A stretch of 64,000 nt of DNA. It comes from Symsagittifera roscoffensis (lineage: Eukaryota; Xenacoelomorpha; Acoela; Convolutidae). Where the stretch lies: NCBI RefSeq assembly GCF_963678635.1, contig NC_087062.1, positions 51,864,028-51,928,027 of the forward strand, given 5' to 3'. Positions 1 through 11,225 of this stretch are shown here, piece after piece (position 1 is the first letter of the stretch; every line of letters begins with the position of its first letter). The notes under the pieces were generated by a model, which had not been told where the DNA came from, did not search any database, and worked only from the letters and a program-made list of their open reading frames with translations. The translations under genes and the position numbers were made by a program.

Positions 1-2400
1 GAAATAAAGCTTTAGTAATTGAAGCACAGATGTGTGCAACTGAGCAAGGAAACCGGCGGTGCTTTTGAATGAACGATGAACAGTAAATCATGTTTTCCCC
101 TTTAAGTTTGACTGTGACTTAGAAATAATTTCCCCGTTCACTATATTAAATGGGATGGTCTTTGGGATTAGTTGTATTCATTGTAAACATTTTGTCATAT
201 ATTGGCTCCAATCCCAGTTTTTTCAAGCATGCAATCCCAGTGTTTTCACGCTCCGACTGAAGTGTGAAAGTCTTTGAACTGGTAAAAGTCTTGGTAGAAA
301 AGAGGTTTCATTGAAGATTGAAACCTCTTTAGGTAGTTCTGGTAGATTCGATTTTGGTAGTTTTTCGCATGTGCAAAAAGCCTGACTCGAAAACCTTGAA
401 CTTAAAACAATTTTTTTTGAAAAAAAATTTGACCAAATAATTGCGTTTTTTTGGCGCGCGCTCCCTTCTCAAACTTAGTATTATCGTAGGAGCGCGCGCC
501 GAAAAAACGCAATTTTTTAAAAGTGCTCAAAACGTTTTTTGGGGTCCATTTAAAAGTGCTCTTTGGAGAAATTTGGCTACCAGAATTGATTTTCTGCGGA
601 GAAAACTTTATCCCTCCAGAAGCACCCAGGATATACTAACTTTGAGGGGGAGTGCGTCAAAACTCTCAAAAAAACTGCCAAGAACTGGCGTTACCGAAAC
701 GGCTACCGCTTCAGATTAGAAATCGTATCTGAATTCGATAGTTATTTTTAGTGATATGGGCAAAATGGGTAAAGTAGCTAGGCCAATTGGTTTTTCAGTT
801 TTAACTACTGGATCCTCGGGAGTTCAATCTTGTTTGTTTTGATATTTAAACCTCTGCTGAATGGCGAAGATTAGACTAATTTTGCTGAATGTATGCCTCT
901 TCTTTTTCTGAGCAGCATTTTTGTCTCTCCTGAATAAACAAGTGAGGCTATTGTACTCGCGGGGGTGGAACTGAAAGGATTTTTTACGAGAGCGACAGTG
1001 CTGAAGTAATTACTCTTTGAGCATGGTTAATTCGCTCTAGCTGGCAATGTTTTGTTCAGTATCTTCTCACATGAGTAGAAGGAGTCTGCAGTAGGATTCC
1101 AGAATGAACAAACTAGTTTATAGTTTTGTTTGATCTAAGAGCGCCATGAGAATGAAAGTGCCCCTATTAGAGTACTGTCGGTCGAATTTGTAGCTATCAA
1201 AACAGTTCAGTCATTAAGTAACCTTCTGCTAAATTAGAAGATCAAAATTGCCTCCATGAGTCTCGAGGGAGTAGCATTGGTTAATATGGTATCCATTTCA
1301 CTTCCTCGCTGCCTCTTTATTCACTCTACCCTTCTTTCACTTGGGGCCAAATCCTGGGCCAGTGATTTGTTTCGCGTCAGTTTGTTTTGCATTATTTAAG
1401 ATGCTTGCGGCGTTTTTAGTGGAAAGCCAATATGAAATATGCAAGTAGTTCAGTCCATTGAATCTATTGAATTTATTAGCAGCAAAACTTTCCCAATCGG
1501 TGCTGTAGATACAAGGAGCTTGCTCAAGATTGTTTTTTGGATAAAATTTGTAAAGATGGGCAAAATGTATAAAAACAGTCAGCAACTGATAGGTGAATTC
1601 AAGGATTGATTTTGCACGAAGCATGCTCTCTTTAAGAATTCCGAGACGGTCATTCTGCCCCAAAAAGGCATCCCTTTCAAGAACCTGATTTTTTTCAAAG
1701 ACAGCGAAATGTCTAATGTAAAAGAAATATTTTGCTGAGCTTGTTTTATTTAAAAAAATTTTCTTAACCTTCGGCTCAATTACATTTTTTAAAATTCTTT
1801 TAATAATTTCTCAAATAGGAAAGTCAACTTTTTAGGATCCTATAAACCTATGAAAGTCAAACTATAGAATTCATCCTTTATGATAATCTTAAATACGCGT
1901 GCCTGAATAATCGGTTTTTGGAAAGAAAGAAATGATTTATTTCGCCAATGGATGGTCATAAAAATGCAGAAATGAAAGTAATTAAATATATGTTCGAATA
2001 TATTTATGAATATGCACAACGATCTGTACAATATTGCTGGCGATAGACGAAATGCATAGATGATATTCTCTGCTGGTCAACCTCGAAGTTTTCTGAGTAA
2101 GGTAATTAAATTATTTAATGCTTAAAAGAAAGCAAGGCAGGCCGGTTACTGTGCAAGTAGCACAATGTTCCGACCAAAGTCTTAACAAAATAAAAAAAAA
2201 CAGTTTTTTCAAATTAGTGTTGTTTTGAAATTTGTGTCCTGTGGTCTGATCAAAGAATCTGAGCGAAAAACTAAAGATTAGGCATAGTCATAGTAAAATA
2301 AGCAAATTGAAAAACAAATTTTGTTGAAAAAAAAATGACTCGAAAAACAAACAAAAAACACACAGTGAGGCCAAACTGTGCTTTTTGGGAAATGTTAGCG
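1..2400. other. Non-coding stretch, probably intron of the receptor gene
   Basis: AT-rich sequence with no exon I can recognise. Because the first receptor exon in the window starts inside a codon (8305), this stretch is most simply intron lying between that exon and the upstream exons for the ligand-binding domain and M1, which I do not see here. The 108-codon minus-strand frame at 1337-1663 has no motif I know. The one striking structure is the GC-rich hairpin at 441-512, listed separately. Confidence 0.5.
441..512. repeat. 24-bp near-perfect GC-rich inverted repeat (hairpin)
   Basis: The arms at 441-464 and 489-512 are reverse complements with one mismatch and enclose a 24-base loop. The inner half of each arm is GGCGCGCGCTCC, very GC-rich against an AT-rich background; the outer half is TTGCGTTTTTT. 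It may be a fold-back transposon remnant or a structured non-coding element. No duplicate was noticed elsewhere in the window. Confidence 0.8.
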
Positions 2401-2519
2401 GATTCCGCAACCAGGACGCTCACTTTGTTCGTCCTTAATTCTTTCATTTTTTATCGTTCCGACTAAATTTCAAAATGTTTAAAGACTTGTCTCTGGAATC
2501 CAGGAACATTCAGACGCAA

Positions 2520-3560
2520 ACTTGTGCGCCTATCCAGTGCTTAGTTTGGCCTCGTAAGGCAGTCAAAACTTTTTAAACTTGCGATAGCAAAGGTATTGCA
2601 ATCGGGCACTTGACTTTTTTTCCCGTAAACAACTTTGCCAACAGATTTCAGCTGCATGCAGTAGACGCCATGCATGCTGTATGTGCGTCGAATATTTGCG
2701 CTCATTGGTCTCTTACTCTCACTGTTTATCCTTAAGAGTGTTACTCCAATAAATTCGCTATTTTGCATAATAATGTTTACATGATATTTCTTTGGTATTT
2801 TTTTTTTGAATTTTCGACTTCGCCGTTTTCGGTTTACATTGTGTCGGCTTAGTTTCCGTTTTGTTTTTGCCATTCAACTAAATCGCTTTTTTGATTTTTA
2901 GTTATAATAATATAGTGCTTTTAATGCTCTGTTTCACCTCTGATGTTTCGTTGTATTTTTTAAACCTTGACATCATAAATATTTTTTTGTTTTTTTTTAA
3001 ATAAAAATTTCGGCCTCAGTTTTATCGGCTTAGTGAGCTAGTTTCTAGTCATTTCAATTGAAACAATTTTTATGCTCGTCTGTGGATCGAACAAAATGCT
3101 AAACATCATAATAGAAATTATAATTCAAACTTTTCTTGACAACTTTTTGTCGCCTTTTTGTGTTTGTTTCTTTTTTCGACTTGAAAGGTTTCGGCCTATA
3201 TTATATTGGCCTTATATTGCGTCCTTCAACGTGCGAAAAAAGTGTTCGTGTGCGTGTCTGTGTTTTGAGGGCGAGGGGCTGAATAACTTTTTAATTACTT
3301 TTTATCAATTATTATTCTTTTTTTTGGGTTTCTTAGGTTTTGGGCTATACTTTATTGGCTTAGTTGTCTCTGCCAAGTTATTTGTTACCGCTTGGGAAAT
3401 TATCTTCCGATACTAAATTCACATTTTGTTGTCTTGGCATGTTTTTGTTTGAAAACTAGCCTTAGATCTGATCCATTTTTTTCGACATTTTCGATTTTTT
3501 GTTGTGTTGTACCGCAAGTGGTGCGAAACTCAGCTTCGCCTCTGTGTTCAAATTTTGCAG
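2520..3560 (+). repeat. Dispersed repeat block ending in a hairpin tail
   Basis: Positions 2580-2650 resemble 9840-9900 and 26520-26580 (shared 'TTGCAATCGGG' and 'CCCGTAAACAACTTT' strings). Positions 2990-3420 resemble 13760-13940, 17240-17520 and, inverted, 30200-30600 ('GGTTTCGGCCTATATTATAT', then 'GGCTTA'). The block ends at 3517-3547 with the hairpin tail GCGAAACTCAGCTTCGC followed by CTCTGTGT. The frames at 2541-2873 (minus) and 3072-3416 (plus) lie in this repeat and are not treated as genes. Confidence 0.6.
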
Positions 3561-5221
3561 TTTTTTGAATTTTTGATTCCAAAAAGGCGCTAAAATACTC
3601 AAAAAAACTAACGTTCTCGAGTAAATTTAAATTTTTTTGTTTTAAAAGAAGCTTTTAAGCAATTTAGATAAGCTTTTGTAAGGCCTCTCGCTCGCTTTGT
3701 TCGCTCGACTCAAGGTAAAAACCAAAAATTTCAACCGGTTTTTCTCGACACTAATCACGACTGTAAGGGTTTGAATATGATATATCACTCAACTCTCGAA
3801 GATTTTTTGTTGGGAGAGGAGGGATTGAAACGGTATTTATAGTTTTGGGAAGAAAATTGGTGAAGCTGCATGTTAAATGTTTTTTATTTGCATCTAGAGA
3901 AATCAGAGGTTGACGGAAATGGCTGGAAGTAATTTGCGTAAATTATCTGACCCGTTAAAAAAGGATCGATCAATATTGCCTATAATGAGATTTGTTCTCC
4001 TCGGGGTGTTTCAATTGCTTATGCAGTCTTCACCCACCTCTGAAATATTCAATTAACTGAGCCTAATTCGAATTGACTTCCAGATTGTCCTGCCATCTAA
4101 TGCATGCAGATCCATTTATTGTGACATCTAATCCGTGATAAATCCAGCTCAGCCGTGAAATGAAAAGGTGTCACGTGTTCGCAAATGGCTTAAAGTTAGT
4201 CTCCGTATCAACCCATCAAGTGGAATTATTTTCATCGAATTCAGGAGCTCCCTGAAGGTGCCAATTGCACATGAGTTTTTATTTGATAGTGTTATTGTAT
4301 CTTCTTTTTGTGGGAACGCCTTCAATTTTGGATGAGCTAGAATAATATAGTTTTTTATCCTGAAAAAGAAGAGGAAATTGAATTGCGACCGAACATGTTT
4401 TAGTGAGAGCCGGACAGTTTTAGCAGCCAGATTGTTGCATGATGGCCTTTTAAGATGGTCCACAAATTTTATAATCTCACCATAAAGAGGCACTTCTCTC
4501 ATTTTTAAGGCAAATATGTTCAAGTTAATTGGTCTTTTGCTCGCGTATTTCCATAATCATTCATCCGATCCTTCTTTTTCATGTTTTTTTATGGAAAGTT
4601 GAGTATAATCAAGAGCGAATATTTTGCAAATGATTTTTTTCCTTGATTAAAAGTAGAGATCACATGCAGCTGTTTTTTGTCTATCTGATGTTTTTTCGTG
4701 ATTAGCTTAGCCTGCATTGATTATTCTGAATCAACGCCCCTATCCAGAGTAAAAATTTATCATTGTTGTACATTTTCTGAGGCCCTCCTGATTTAATCTT
4801 TTGATAAAGGAATAGATGATAGCAATCTTTATTCAAAGTGAGAAATAGCGGAGAAATTGGTGCTCAAATATGCAGAGGCTATTTCTCGCTTTGAATTTCT
4901 TGGTCTGAATAAACAGAATCTATTTAATTTTGCGGTTTGTAAATGAGCTTAAAATACAAAATTCAGTTTTTCAAAATGCGAGTTGTATCGTCTGCTGGAT
5001 GAGAGCCCATTAGTGGTATCATTTATTTTGCTTTAGCCAGTGATTCTGTGGTTCAAATCAAGTTACAAGTGTTCGAGTTTCAAAGCTAGAGCTGCTTGAA
5101 CCTCAGCTTTTGAACCTATTTTTAATGCATGCACCCACAAAGCACTCAATAGATTTTGAGAAATGAAATTTTAGAATTTAGACTTTTTCAAAGAATTGAA
5201 TTTATTTACGAACTGAAATTT
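3561..5221. other. Non-coding, one inverted-repeat partner
   Basis: No gene is recognised. Positions 3735-3800 ('CCGGTTTTTCTCGACACTAA', then 'GAATATGATATATCACTCAA') recur in inverted orientation at 24637-24740, where the copy has about 40 extra bases. A 124-codon minus-strand frame at 4149-4523 has no recognisable domain and lies in ordinary AT-rich sequence. Confidence 0.45.
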
Positions 5222-5700
5222 AAGGTCCATGATCGTAGTTCAGACTCTTCTATACGTCGTGATAATTTTTTTCAGGAAGATCTGAAAATTTAGGCTCAAA
5301 TTTGATTTTTTTTTGCGGTTTGTATTTTGATTTCTTTTAAGGTTAGTTCATTTCCTGCGTAAAACAGAAGCACGAAAAAACCTGATATATTTCTAGTTTC
5401 GAAAATGGATTTTTTCATATTTCCCAGCGGAATAAAAAAGTTGACCTATTGATCCGGTTTTCTGAAATTGAGTTAAATTAATCATAAAAGTGTCAATCAT
5501 AAATTGTTCTAAAAATTCAAAGAGCTTTAAGAGCTTATATTTTTTCTTTGAAATTCGATAAATGCGATTTTTTTTCAAATAATGTTTCGGGTTTTTTTTG
5601 GTTTACTTGCGTTCATTGACTCTTTTCCAACAATTTGTTGGCAATGTTTTTCGAGCCTTCTCCAGACGGCGTTGAAGAGGCAGTCTGATGTTTTACTGTT
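5222..5700 (+). repeat. Dispersed 'TATATAGG' module, copy 1
   Basis: Starts with a variant of GAACGTAGTGAAGACTCTTA followed by a TATA-like stretch. It then has a ~170-base spacer, the block 'TTTCCCAGCGGAATAAAA', then 'CCAATCATAAATTGTTCTA', a T-rich stretch and 'CATTGACTCTTTTCCAAC'. The same blocks in the same order recur at about 10726, 18455, 23262, 28165, 41848 and 44645. Confidence 0.6.
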
Positions 5701-6540
5701 GGGAAGCTCTAAATTAAACAAGGATAGCCGGTTGATGTCGAAGATGCACAGAATGTTCCGACCAAAGTAAATTATTAAAAAATATTAAAAATTCGTAAAG
5801 AGTATTTTTTTCTATCTTACTGTTATTTTTCTTGGTAAAGAGTGGCTGAATAAAATGGAAAATTGCCCTAATAGCTTAAAAAATGATCAATTTGTAGAAG
5901 AGTTAATTTGATGATGTCAGCCTCTCAGCAAATTTTTTCAGCTCAGCCTTAAATCAAAGATCTTCAGACAAATTTTCCTCGACACTGAGACAGCTTTTTT
6001 GATTTTTTTTTTGAGATTCCAAGTCACGACCAATAGGTCTTCAATATGATACTACACTAGACCCACCTACGAGCTTCCCTTGTTAGTCAAAATGTGCTGG
6101 AAAATTAAAAAAAACGAGCTCTACTCCAGCGTTTTTTCCGCTCTTTGAGAGTGGAGGGAACAACAAGGATAGCGGTTTGCAAGTTGCACAAAATTTTCGG
6201 AACAAACCGGCTTAAGTATAAAAGTTCGAAAAAAAATCATAAAAATTAGAATTAAAAATGTAGTTTAAATTTTAGTTGTACAAATTCACTCTTTTCCTAC
6301 AAAGGACGGTGGAATTGGGTGAAAATGCAAGAAAATGGTACATGTTTGAAATAACTTAGTGTTAATCTATTATCTATTATATATTTAAATGCGGGCTTCA
6401 CTATGTCACCATGTTTAAGCTTTTTCAACGTATTATTTTTGCATGTTTAAGCTATATCGTATATTGCAATGGTTAAGAATTTTTTTTTTCGATTTTCCGA
6501 TTTGATTTTAGTAGTTATTTTACCAAGATTAAATTAAGCA
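5701..6540. other. Non-coding, dispersed repeat fragments
   Basis: No gene is seen. Positions 5935-6060 share a 'CTCGACACTGAGACAG' phrase with 8140-8220 and 3750-3770, so this is old repeat material. Confidence 0.4.
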
Positions 6541-6544
6541 GCCC

Positions 6545-7960
6545 AATATCGTATTAGGGGTGGCAAGTTTGGCCTCCAATTTTGAATGCTCGAATCATTT
6601 TAGTTAACGAGATAAGACGATTTTTGAGATTTTTTCAAAAATTTTCAGAAATTTTCAAATAAAATAATTTACAAAACTTGAAGTTCCCAACCCTGTAGTT
6701 GGGTACTTTTAGAGTACTATCAAAGATTGCGAATCTTGCCTCCAAATGTGACTGCTCAAATCCTTGTAGTTTTCGAGATATGACGTTTTTTGTGATTTTT
6801 TCAAAAATTTTCAGAAAACTTAAATTATTATGATTTTTTAAAAATCTGAAATTCCCAACCCTGTAGTTGGGTACTGTCAGAGTACTATCAAGGATTGCGA
6901 ATCTTGCCTGCAAATTTGACTGCTCAATTCTTTGTAGTTTTCGAGATATGACGTTTTTTGTGTTTTTAAAAATTTTCTGAAAACTTAAATTATTATGATG
7001 TTTTAAAAATCTGAAATTCCCAACCCTGTAGTTAAGCCCTGTCAGAGTACTCTCAAAGATTATGAATCTTGCCTCCAAGTATGACCGCTGAATTCTTTGT
7101 AGTTTTCGAGATATGACGTTTTTTTGTGATTTTTTTCAAAATTTTTCAGAAAACTTAAATTATTTTTATTTTTTTAAAATCTGAAATTCCCAACCCTGTA
7201 GTTAGGTGCGGTCAGAGTAGTATCAAGGATTGCGAATCTTGCCTGCAAATTTGACTGCTCAATTCTTTGTAGTTTTTGACATATGACGTTTTTTGTGTTT
7301 TTAAAAATTTTCTGAAAACTTAAATTATTATGATGTTTTAAAAATCTGAAATTCCCAACCCTGTAGTTAAGCCCTGTCAGAGTACTCTCAAAGATTATCA
7401 ATCTTGCCTCCAAGTATGACCGCTGAATTCTTTGTAGTTTTCGAGATATGACGTTTTTTGTGATTTTTTTTTAAATTTTTCAGAAAACTTAAATTATTTT
7501 TTTAAAATATGAAATTCCCAACACTGTAGTTAGGTGCTGTCAGAGTACTCTCAAGGAACGCGAATCTTTCCTCCAAGTATGATTGCTCAATTCTTTGTAG
7601 TATCGAGATGTGACGTTTCTTGTGATTTTTTCAAATTTTTCAGAAATTTAAAATTAATTATTTAAATTTGAAATTCCTAACGCAATATTTCGGTGTTGTC
7701 AGGTTACTCTAAAGAGTTGCAAATCTTGCCACTTGCGACTGCTAAACGCGACTGTTGAATTCCTAACCCTATAGTAGGGTGCTCCTAACCCTATAGTAGG
7801 GTGCTCTCAGGGACTCTCATTGGTTGCAAATCTGGCCTCCAATTTTCCCCAGAGGCCCCATTAAGTTTTCGAGATGACGCTTTTAAAATGGGAATTTAAA
7901 AAAATTAAAAAGTTCGAAATTACCAACCCTGTAATTGGGTGCAGTCAGAGTACACTAAAA
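6545..7960. repeat. Satellite array, ~165-bp monomer, about 8 copies
   Basis: The phrase 'TGCGAATCTTGCCTCCAA' recurs near 6725, 6890, 7055, 7224, 7389, 7552, 7711 and 7815, giving spacings of 165, 165, 169, 165, 163 and 159, with a degenerate last unit. Alternate monomers are most alike (6889 onward against 7223 onward), so the core is a ~334-bp dimer. Most monomers contain the short palindrome CCCAACCCTGTAGTTGGG or a variant. Minus-strand frames at 6635-7078 and 7174-7413 read the satellite and encode a repeated peptide; I regard them as chance frames. At 7762-7808 a 23-base unit with CCCTATAGTAGGG is repeated twice. Confidence 0.9.
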
Positions 7961-8304
7961 GTTTGCAGATGTTGTTTCCTATATATGCGGTTTTTCATAA
8001 GTTGTCGAAAAGTTTCGAAGCACCGGAGGTGCGTTAAACGCTAGTTTTTAAGTTAAGAGTGGCTGATTTTGGTGAAAAATTGCAATAATAATAGTAGCTA
8101 AAACGATGATGAACTTGTAAAATTAAATTAACGAGGGCATCGTTTCAGCAAATTTCGTCTGATTTAATCTGAAAGTCGAAACTTCAGACCGATTTTTCTT
8201 GTCACCGAGACAGTTAGTGACTTGGCAAGAGCAATGATATTGACGAATATTTATTTTGTTTCAATGTCTTGCCTGTAATTTTAATTGTTCTTGCTTTGTT
8301 TCAG

Positions 8305-8441
8305 CATCGTGGCGTTCTTGCTGCCGAATGAGAGTGGGGAGAAAATAGGCTTCTCAATCACGGTGTTCCTGTCTCTGTGTGTTAATCTGGTCGTCATAAC
8401 CAGCTACGTGCCAGCCAGCTCAGAATCATTCCCCATCATAG
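8305..8441 (+). CDS. Nicotinic acetylcholine receptor-like subunit, exon with pore helix M2
   Basis: This exon encodes the end of M1 and all of M2 of a Cys-loop cation channel of the cell membrane: IVAFLLPNESGEKIGF, then SITVFLSLCVNLVV, ending PASSESFPIIG. The GEK motif at the inner mouth gives Glu at -1' and Lys at 0', the signature of cation-selective nicotinic receptors, and Leu at 9' (the gate) is kept. Unusual positions are Gly at 2', Asn at 14' and Ser at 20', where most nicotinic subunits have Thr, a hydrophobic residue and an acidic residue or Gln. The acceptor is TTTCAG at 8299-8304. The exon starts with the last base of a split codon and ends with the first base of the Gly codon of PIIG. 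The donor is GC, not GT. Ligand-binding exons are not in view, so alpha or non-alpha type cannot be told. Confidence 0.93.
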
Positions 8442-8738
8442 GCAAGTCACATCCAACTAACACTCGAAAGCAGCATTTCTGTTGTCTTTTCTTCATTTCT
8501 TCATTTTTTTTTATACATCAGGTATGCGAACCACTGACAGTTCAAAGGGTCCTCATTTGTTACTTACTTAACACAATATTTTAAGTCGACCCATTGTTTT
8601 TGTGTTTTGTTTTAAACTTGCCCTGAAAATCAGTTTGCTCGAACTAAAAGCAAATCCGCTTCTCCCTCGACAAAATTCTAGATCGGAGCTTGGTTGTACA
8701 GTTGAACAAAAATTATTCAAAACGAACGTCTGTTTCAG
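8442..8738 (+). other. GC-AG intron of the receptor gene
   Basis: The intron starts GCAAGT after ...ATCATAG and ends TTTCAG, 297 bases in all. Only this junction keeps the reading frame from PIIG into QYYLTC, as in other nicotinic receptors. The nearest GT donor, four bases downstream, would move the next exon into a frame without the M3 sequence. AG|GCAAGT is the usual consensus of the rare GC-AG intron class. Confidence 0.85.
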
Positions 8739-9766
8739 GACAGTACTACCTGACGTGTATCTTCCTTGTGGCAGTATCCATAGTGCTGACCACGTGCATT
8801 CTCTCAGTGCACTACTTTGGAGATCAGTACTTCATCAAGCCCCTGCCGAAGCCAATCAAAAAAGTTTTCTTCGAAGTATTGGGACCCCTAGTCGGCATGC
8901 AATGTCTCAAACTGTGGTCTTCGTGTGTTCCACCTGCATCCAGCGTATTACCCGCTGGCAGCAAGAGAAAGACGCCAATCAACATCAATTTGACACAGAC
9001 CTGGAAAAACCATAAGAGCCAGACCAACAGCAAAACTGGAATGCAACGGAAGAACAATGGCAGGGTGCCTTCTTTCAGTGGCGGAGGAGCGCGAGCTAAG
9101 AACTCGGCCACTGTTTTGAGAAACTCGAAGGTATCTTCCACTACCAATCATTTCGACCCGCTTTTGCAATTGAACTCAACATCTTTCTACAGCGAAAACA
9201 AGTATCCGACAACAAGATCCAACCCATATACCTCATCGCCCGACAAACGGTCAGGATCCGCAAGTCACGACATGATATCGCATGTGGACCCACAAACACC
9301 TGAGAGTAATCACCAGCCACCGAAACAGAATAAGCTCACAAACTCATGCAATCATTCATCTTCGGCAATGTACATTTCTTCGAGTAATAGCAAAAACGCC
9401 CACAGTACTGCTCCCTTTCTCGATGGAGCAGAAAATCAGATTGAGATCGCAAATGTAACTTCAAGTTTCCTTGTGCTGCCACAACAGGACGGGAGTGTGT
9501 CTTCCGGAAGTGTGGAGCAGGAGCTAAACGTCGTCTCTCATCACACGAGGGCACGGTTTGGCATAGCTGGCACAAAGAGCCAACGCAGATCATCTTTTAC
9601 TGAGAGATCGCGATCAGTTTCCCCGGTAACTATTCTGGACGACACGAACCATTGCGACGATGTCACGGGAAGACTTCCGTGTGCATTTAGTGGTCTGGTT
9701 TCGTCTTTTGATGACTTGAAGCGATCCCTGGTGAAAATAGAGCATTACCTGGAGACTGTTGCAAAG
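8739..9766 (+). CDS. Nicotinic acetylcholine receptor-like subunit, exon with M3 and cytoplasmic loop
   Basis: The exon begins with GQYYLTCIFLVAVSIVL and continues TTCILSVHY, a typical M3 helix. The usual post-M3 amphipathic segment follows (PLPKPIKKVFFEVLGPLV). About 290 residues of poorly conserved, Ser/Thr/Asn-rich cytoplasmic loop come next, then a more conserved stretch before M4 (FDDLKRSLVKIEHYLETVAK). The loop is long for the family. It contains basic clusters and several Ser/Thr-Pro pairs that could be phosphorylation sites, but none can be proved from sequence. The donor is AAG|GTAATT at 9766/9767 and the exon ends in phase 0. The reading frame runs on to 9802, but the last dozen codons are intron. 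The long uninterrupted frame across low-complexity sequence argues that this is a working exon. Confidence 0.92.
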
Positions 9767-9814
9767 GTAATTACAGTTCCGAAGTTTCGTGTTGTAGAGT
9801 AATTCCCGAAGTGC

Positions 9815-9965
9815 AGCTTCGCCTCTGTGTTACACTTGCGAGAGCAAGTAAGTGTCTTGTAATCGGGAACAAAACTTTTTTCCCGTAAACACTTTTTTTT
9901 ACAAATCTGTACCAAATTGCGAAGTTGCTTTTTTAGTGAATCTTAGCAACTTCGAGGCTCCTTCC
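9815..9965 (+). repeat. Hairpin-tail repeat fragment just inside the intron
   Basis: AGTGCAGCTTCGCCTCTGTG is followed by a second small hairpin, CACTTGCGAGAGCAAGT. The 'CCCGTAAACA...ACAAATCTGTAC' string that follows is shared with 23615-23650. It sits less than 50 bases after the receptor exon donor. Confidence 0.6.
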
Positions 9966-9966
9966 C

Positions 9967-10627
9967 ACTTGGCCTAGAGGTATTGTGGTTGCGTTTGTAC
10001 CCTAAGGTATCTGGGGTTCGAGTCCCGGCAGGACCTTGTTTATATCAGTATGTATGAAATTGGAATTTTTTTTGTCTGAATTTCGTTTGTCTGCTGATGT
10101 TTTGTCGGCTTAGCTGGCACATCGGGATTTTTTGTGCTGTCAGCAATTTTTGTCGTACATGCAAAAATTGTTCATTTTCTCCTGTAATTTGTAAAATAAA
10201 TAGCCCTGATGATGTAGATTTTCATTTGTTGTCTTGTTTTTTCGCTCAAAGCTTTATTCGACTCAAATGGTTTCGGCTTTGTATTATCAGTTTAGTTACC
10301 TTATCCTTGATTTTTGTTTAAAAAATTCATTTTGTTTTGCAATTTTTCAAATCTGAGCAACTTTATTGCTCAGTTTTTTATGGCATCAATTTCTTATGAT
10401 ATTTTTTTGTTTTCGGCTCAATGGGCACCTACCCAATTTTGTCGGCTTGGTGGCTGCTTGGTAAACACTTAAAAAAATTTATACAGGTGGTTCTGGTTTT
10501 TCTTAATTTATTTCTATTTTCAAGTTTTTTTTCGATTTTTTTGTTGTTTCGTTTTCTGTTCGCTAGCCTACAATGCTGCGATGGCTTTGTGTCGCTAGTG
10601 ATGCGAAACTCCGCGTTGTCTCTGTAT
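9967..10627 (+). repeat. tRNA-like head with ~0.65-kb body and hairpin tail, element 1
   Basis: Positions 9967-10035 look like a tRNA-derived SINE head. An A-box-like TGGCCTAGAGG lies at 9970-9980, a perfect B-box GGTTCGAGTCC at 10015-10025, and the 3' part is GGCAGGACC. A T-rich body with 'GTCGGCTTAG' follows. The element ends at about 10585-10627 with a hairpin tail (GCGAAACTCCGCGTTGTC, then TCTGT). It does not fold as a complete tRNA, so it is not a tRNA gene. Confidence 0.65.
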
Positions 10628-10725
10628 AAAATGATGGACGTCTCTAGTGACGGTCTAATGACAGGTAAAAAAAGTACAAAGTTTTGTATTTCTTTTTTGT
10701 AATCTTGAAAACTATTATTATTATA

Positions 10726-11225
10726 AGACATGAACGTAGTGAATACTCTTATATAGGTCTTGGCGATGTTAATAGTCTTAAAAATTGTTCACACTAAAAT
10801 CTGATTTTTTGCTGTTTGATTTTTGATGCCTTTTAAATGTTCACTTCATTTCCTTTGTTGATAGAAGGCAAACTCGACTATCGAACAGCAAAAATGAAAA
10901 ATTCACGAAAAACGTGATCGACTTCTAGTTTCGAAAGTGGAATTTGTTTTTGAGATTTCCCAACAGAATAAAAATTTTGCCTACTGGTTGAGTGTTCTCA
11001 AATAGGGTTAACTTAATCGAAAAAGAAATTCGAGGAGCTCCTTTAAATGTCATTTATTTTTTTCTTCGAAATTCGGAAGTTGAAGTTATTTCAAAAACCA
11101 AGCAGTATTTTTTTCTTTCCTTACGTTCATGACTTTTCTCCAACTATCTGTTGGCTATGTGTATTGAAAGGCGCTGACTTTACGAAAACTATTTTGAAAA
11201 AAGTGCCAATTTTTCTAAACAGCTA
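10726..11225 (+). repeat. Dispersed 'TATATAGG' module, copy 2
   Basis: GAACGTAGTGAATACTCTTA then TATAGGTCTTGG, followed by the spacer, 'TTTCCCAACAGAATAAAAAT' and 'GACTTTTCTCCAACTATCTG'. Most of it lies inside the first unit of the 3.24-kb tandem duplication, so its distal part recurs at 14014-14465. Confidence 0.6.

Noticed and set aside
1337-1663. 108-codon minus-strand frame
   Set aside because: No domain, no splice context and ordinary AT-rich composition; not enough to call a gene.
2541-2873. 110-codon Lys/Arg-rich minus-strand frame, looking like a ribosomal or core protein
   Set aside because: It overlaps sequence repeated at 9840 and 26520; the basic peptide comes from the T-rich repeat read backwards.
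4149-4523. 124-codon minus-strand frame
   Set aside because: No recognisable motif; length is within chance for this window.
6635-7413. Minus-strand frames encoding a repeated ~55-residue peptide
   Set aside because: Translation of the 165-bp satellite, whose length is a multiple of three; array drift breaks the frame.
6545-7960. Possible CRISPR-like array from regular spacing
   Set aside because: The whole unit repeats, not short repeats with unique spacers, and the DNA is from an animal.
9967-10035. tRNA gene
   Set aside because: A- and B-boxes are present, but acceptor and anticodon stems do not pair fully, and related heads recur with repeat bodies; it is a tRNA-derived repeat. The same applies to the other tRNA-like stretches.
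9967-10627. Helitron as explanation of the hairpin-tail elements
   Set aside because: The hairpin resembles a Helitron 3' end, but CTRR and the 5' TC start are not seen, and a pol III-type head is present.
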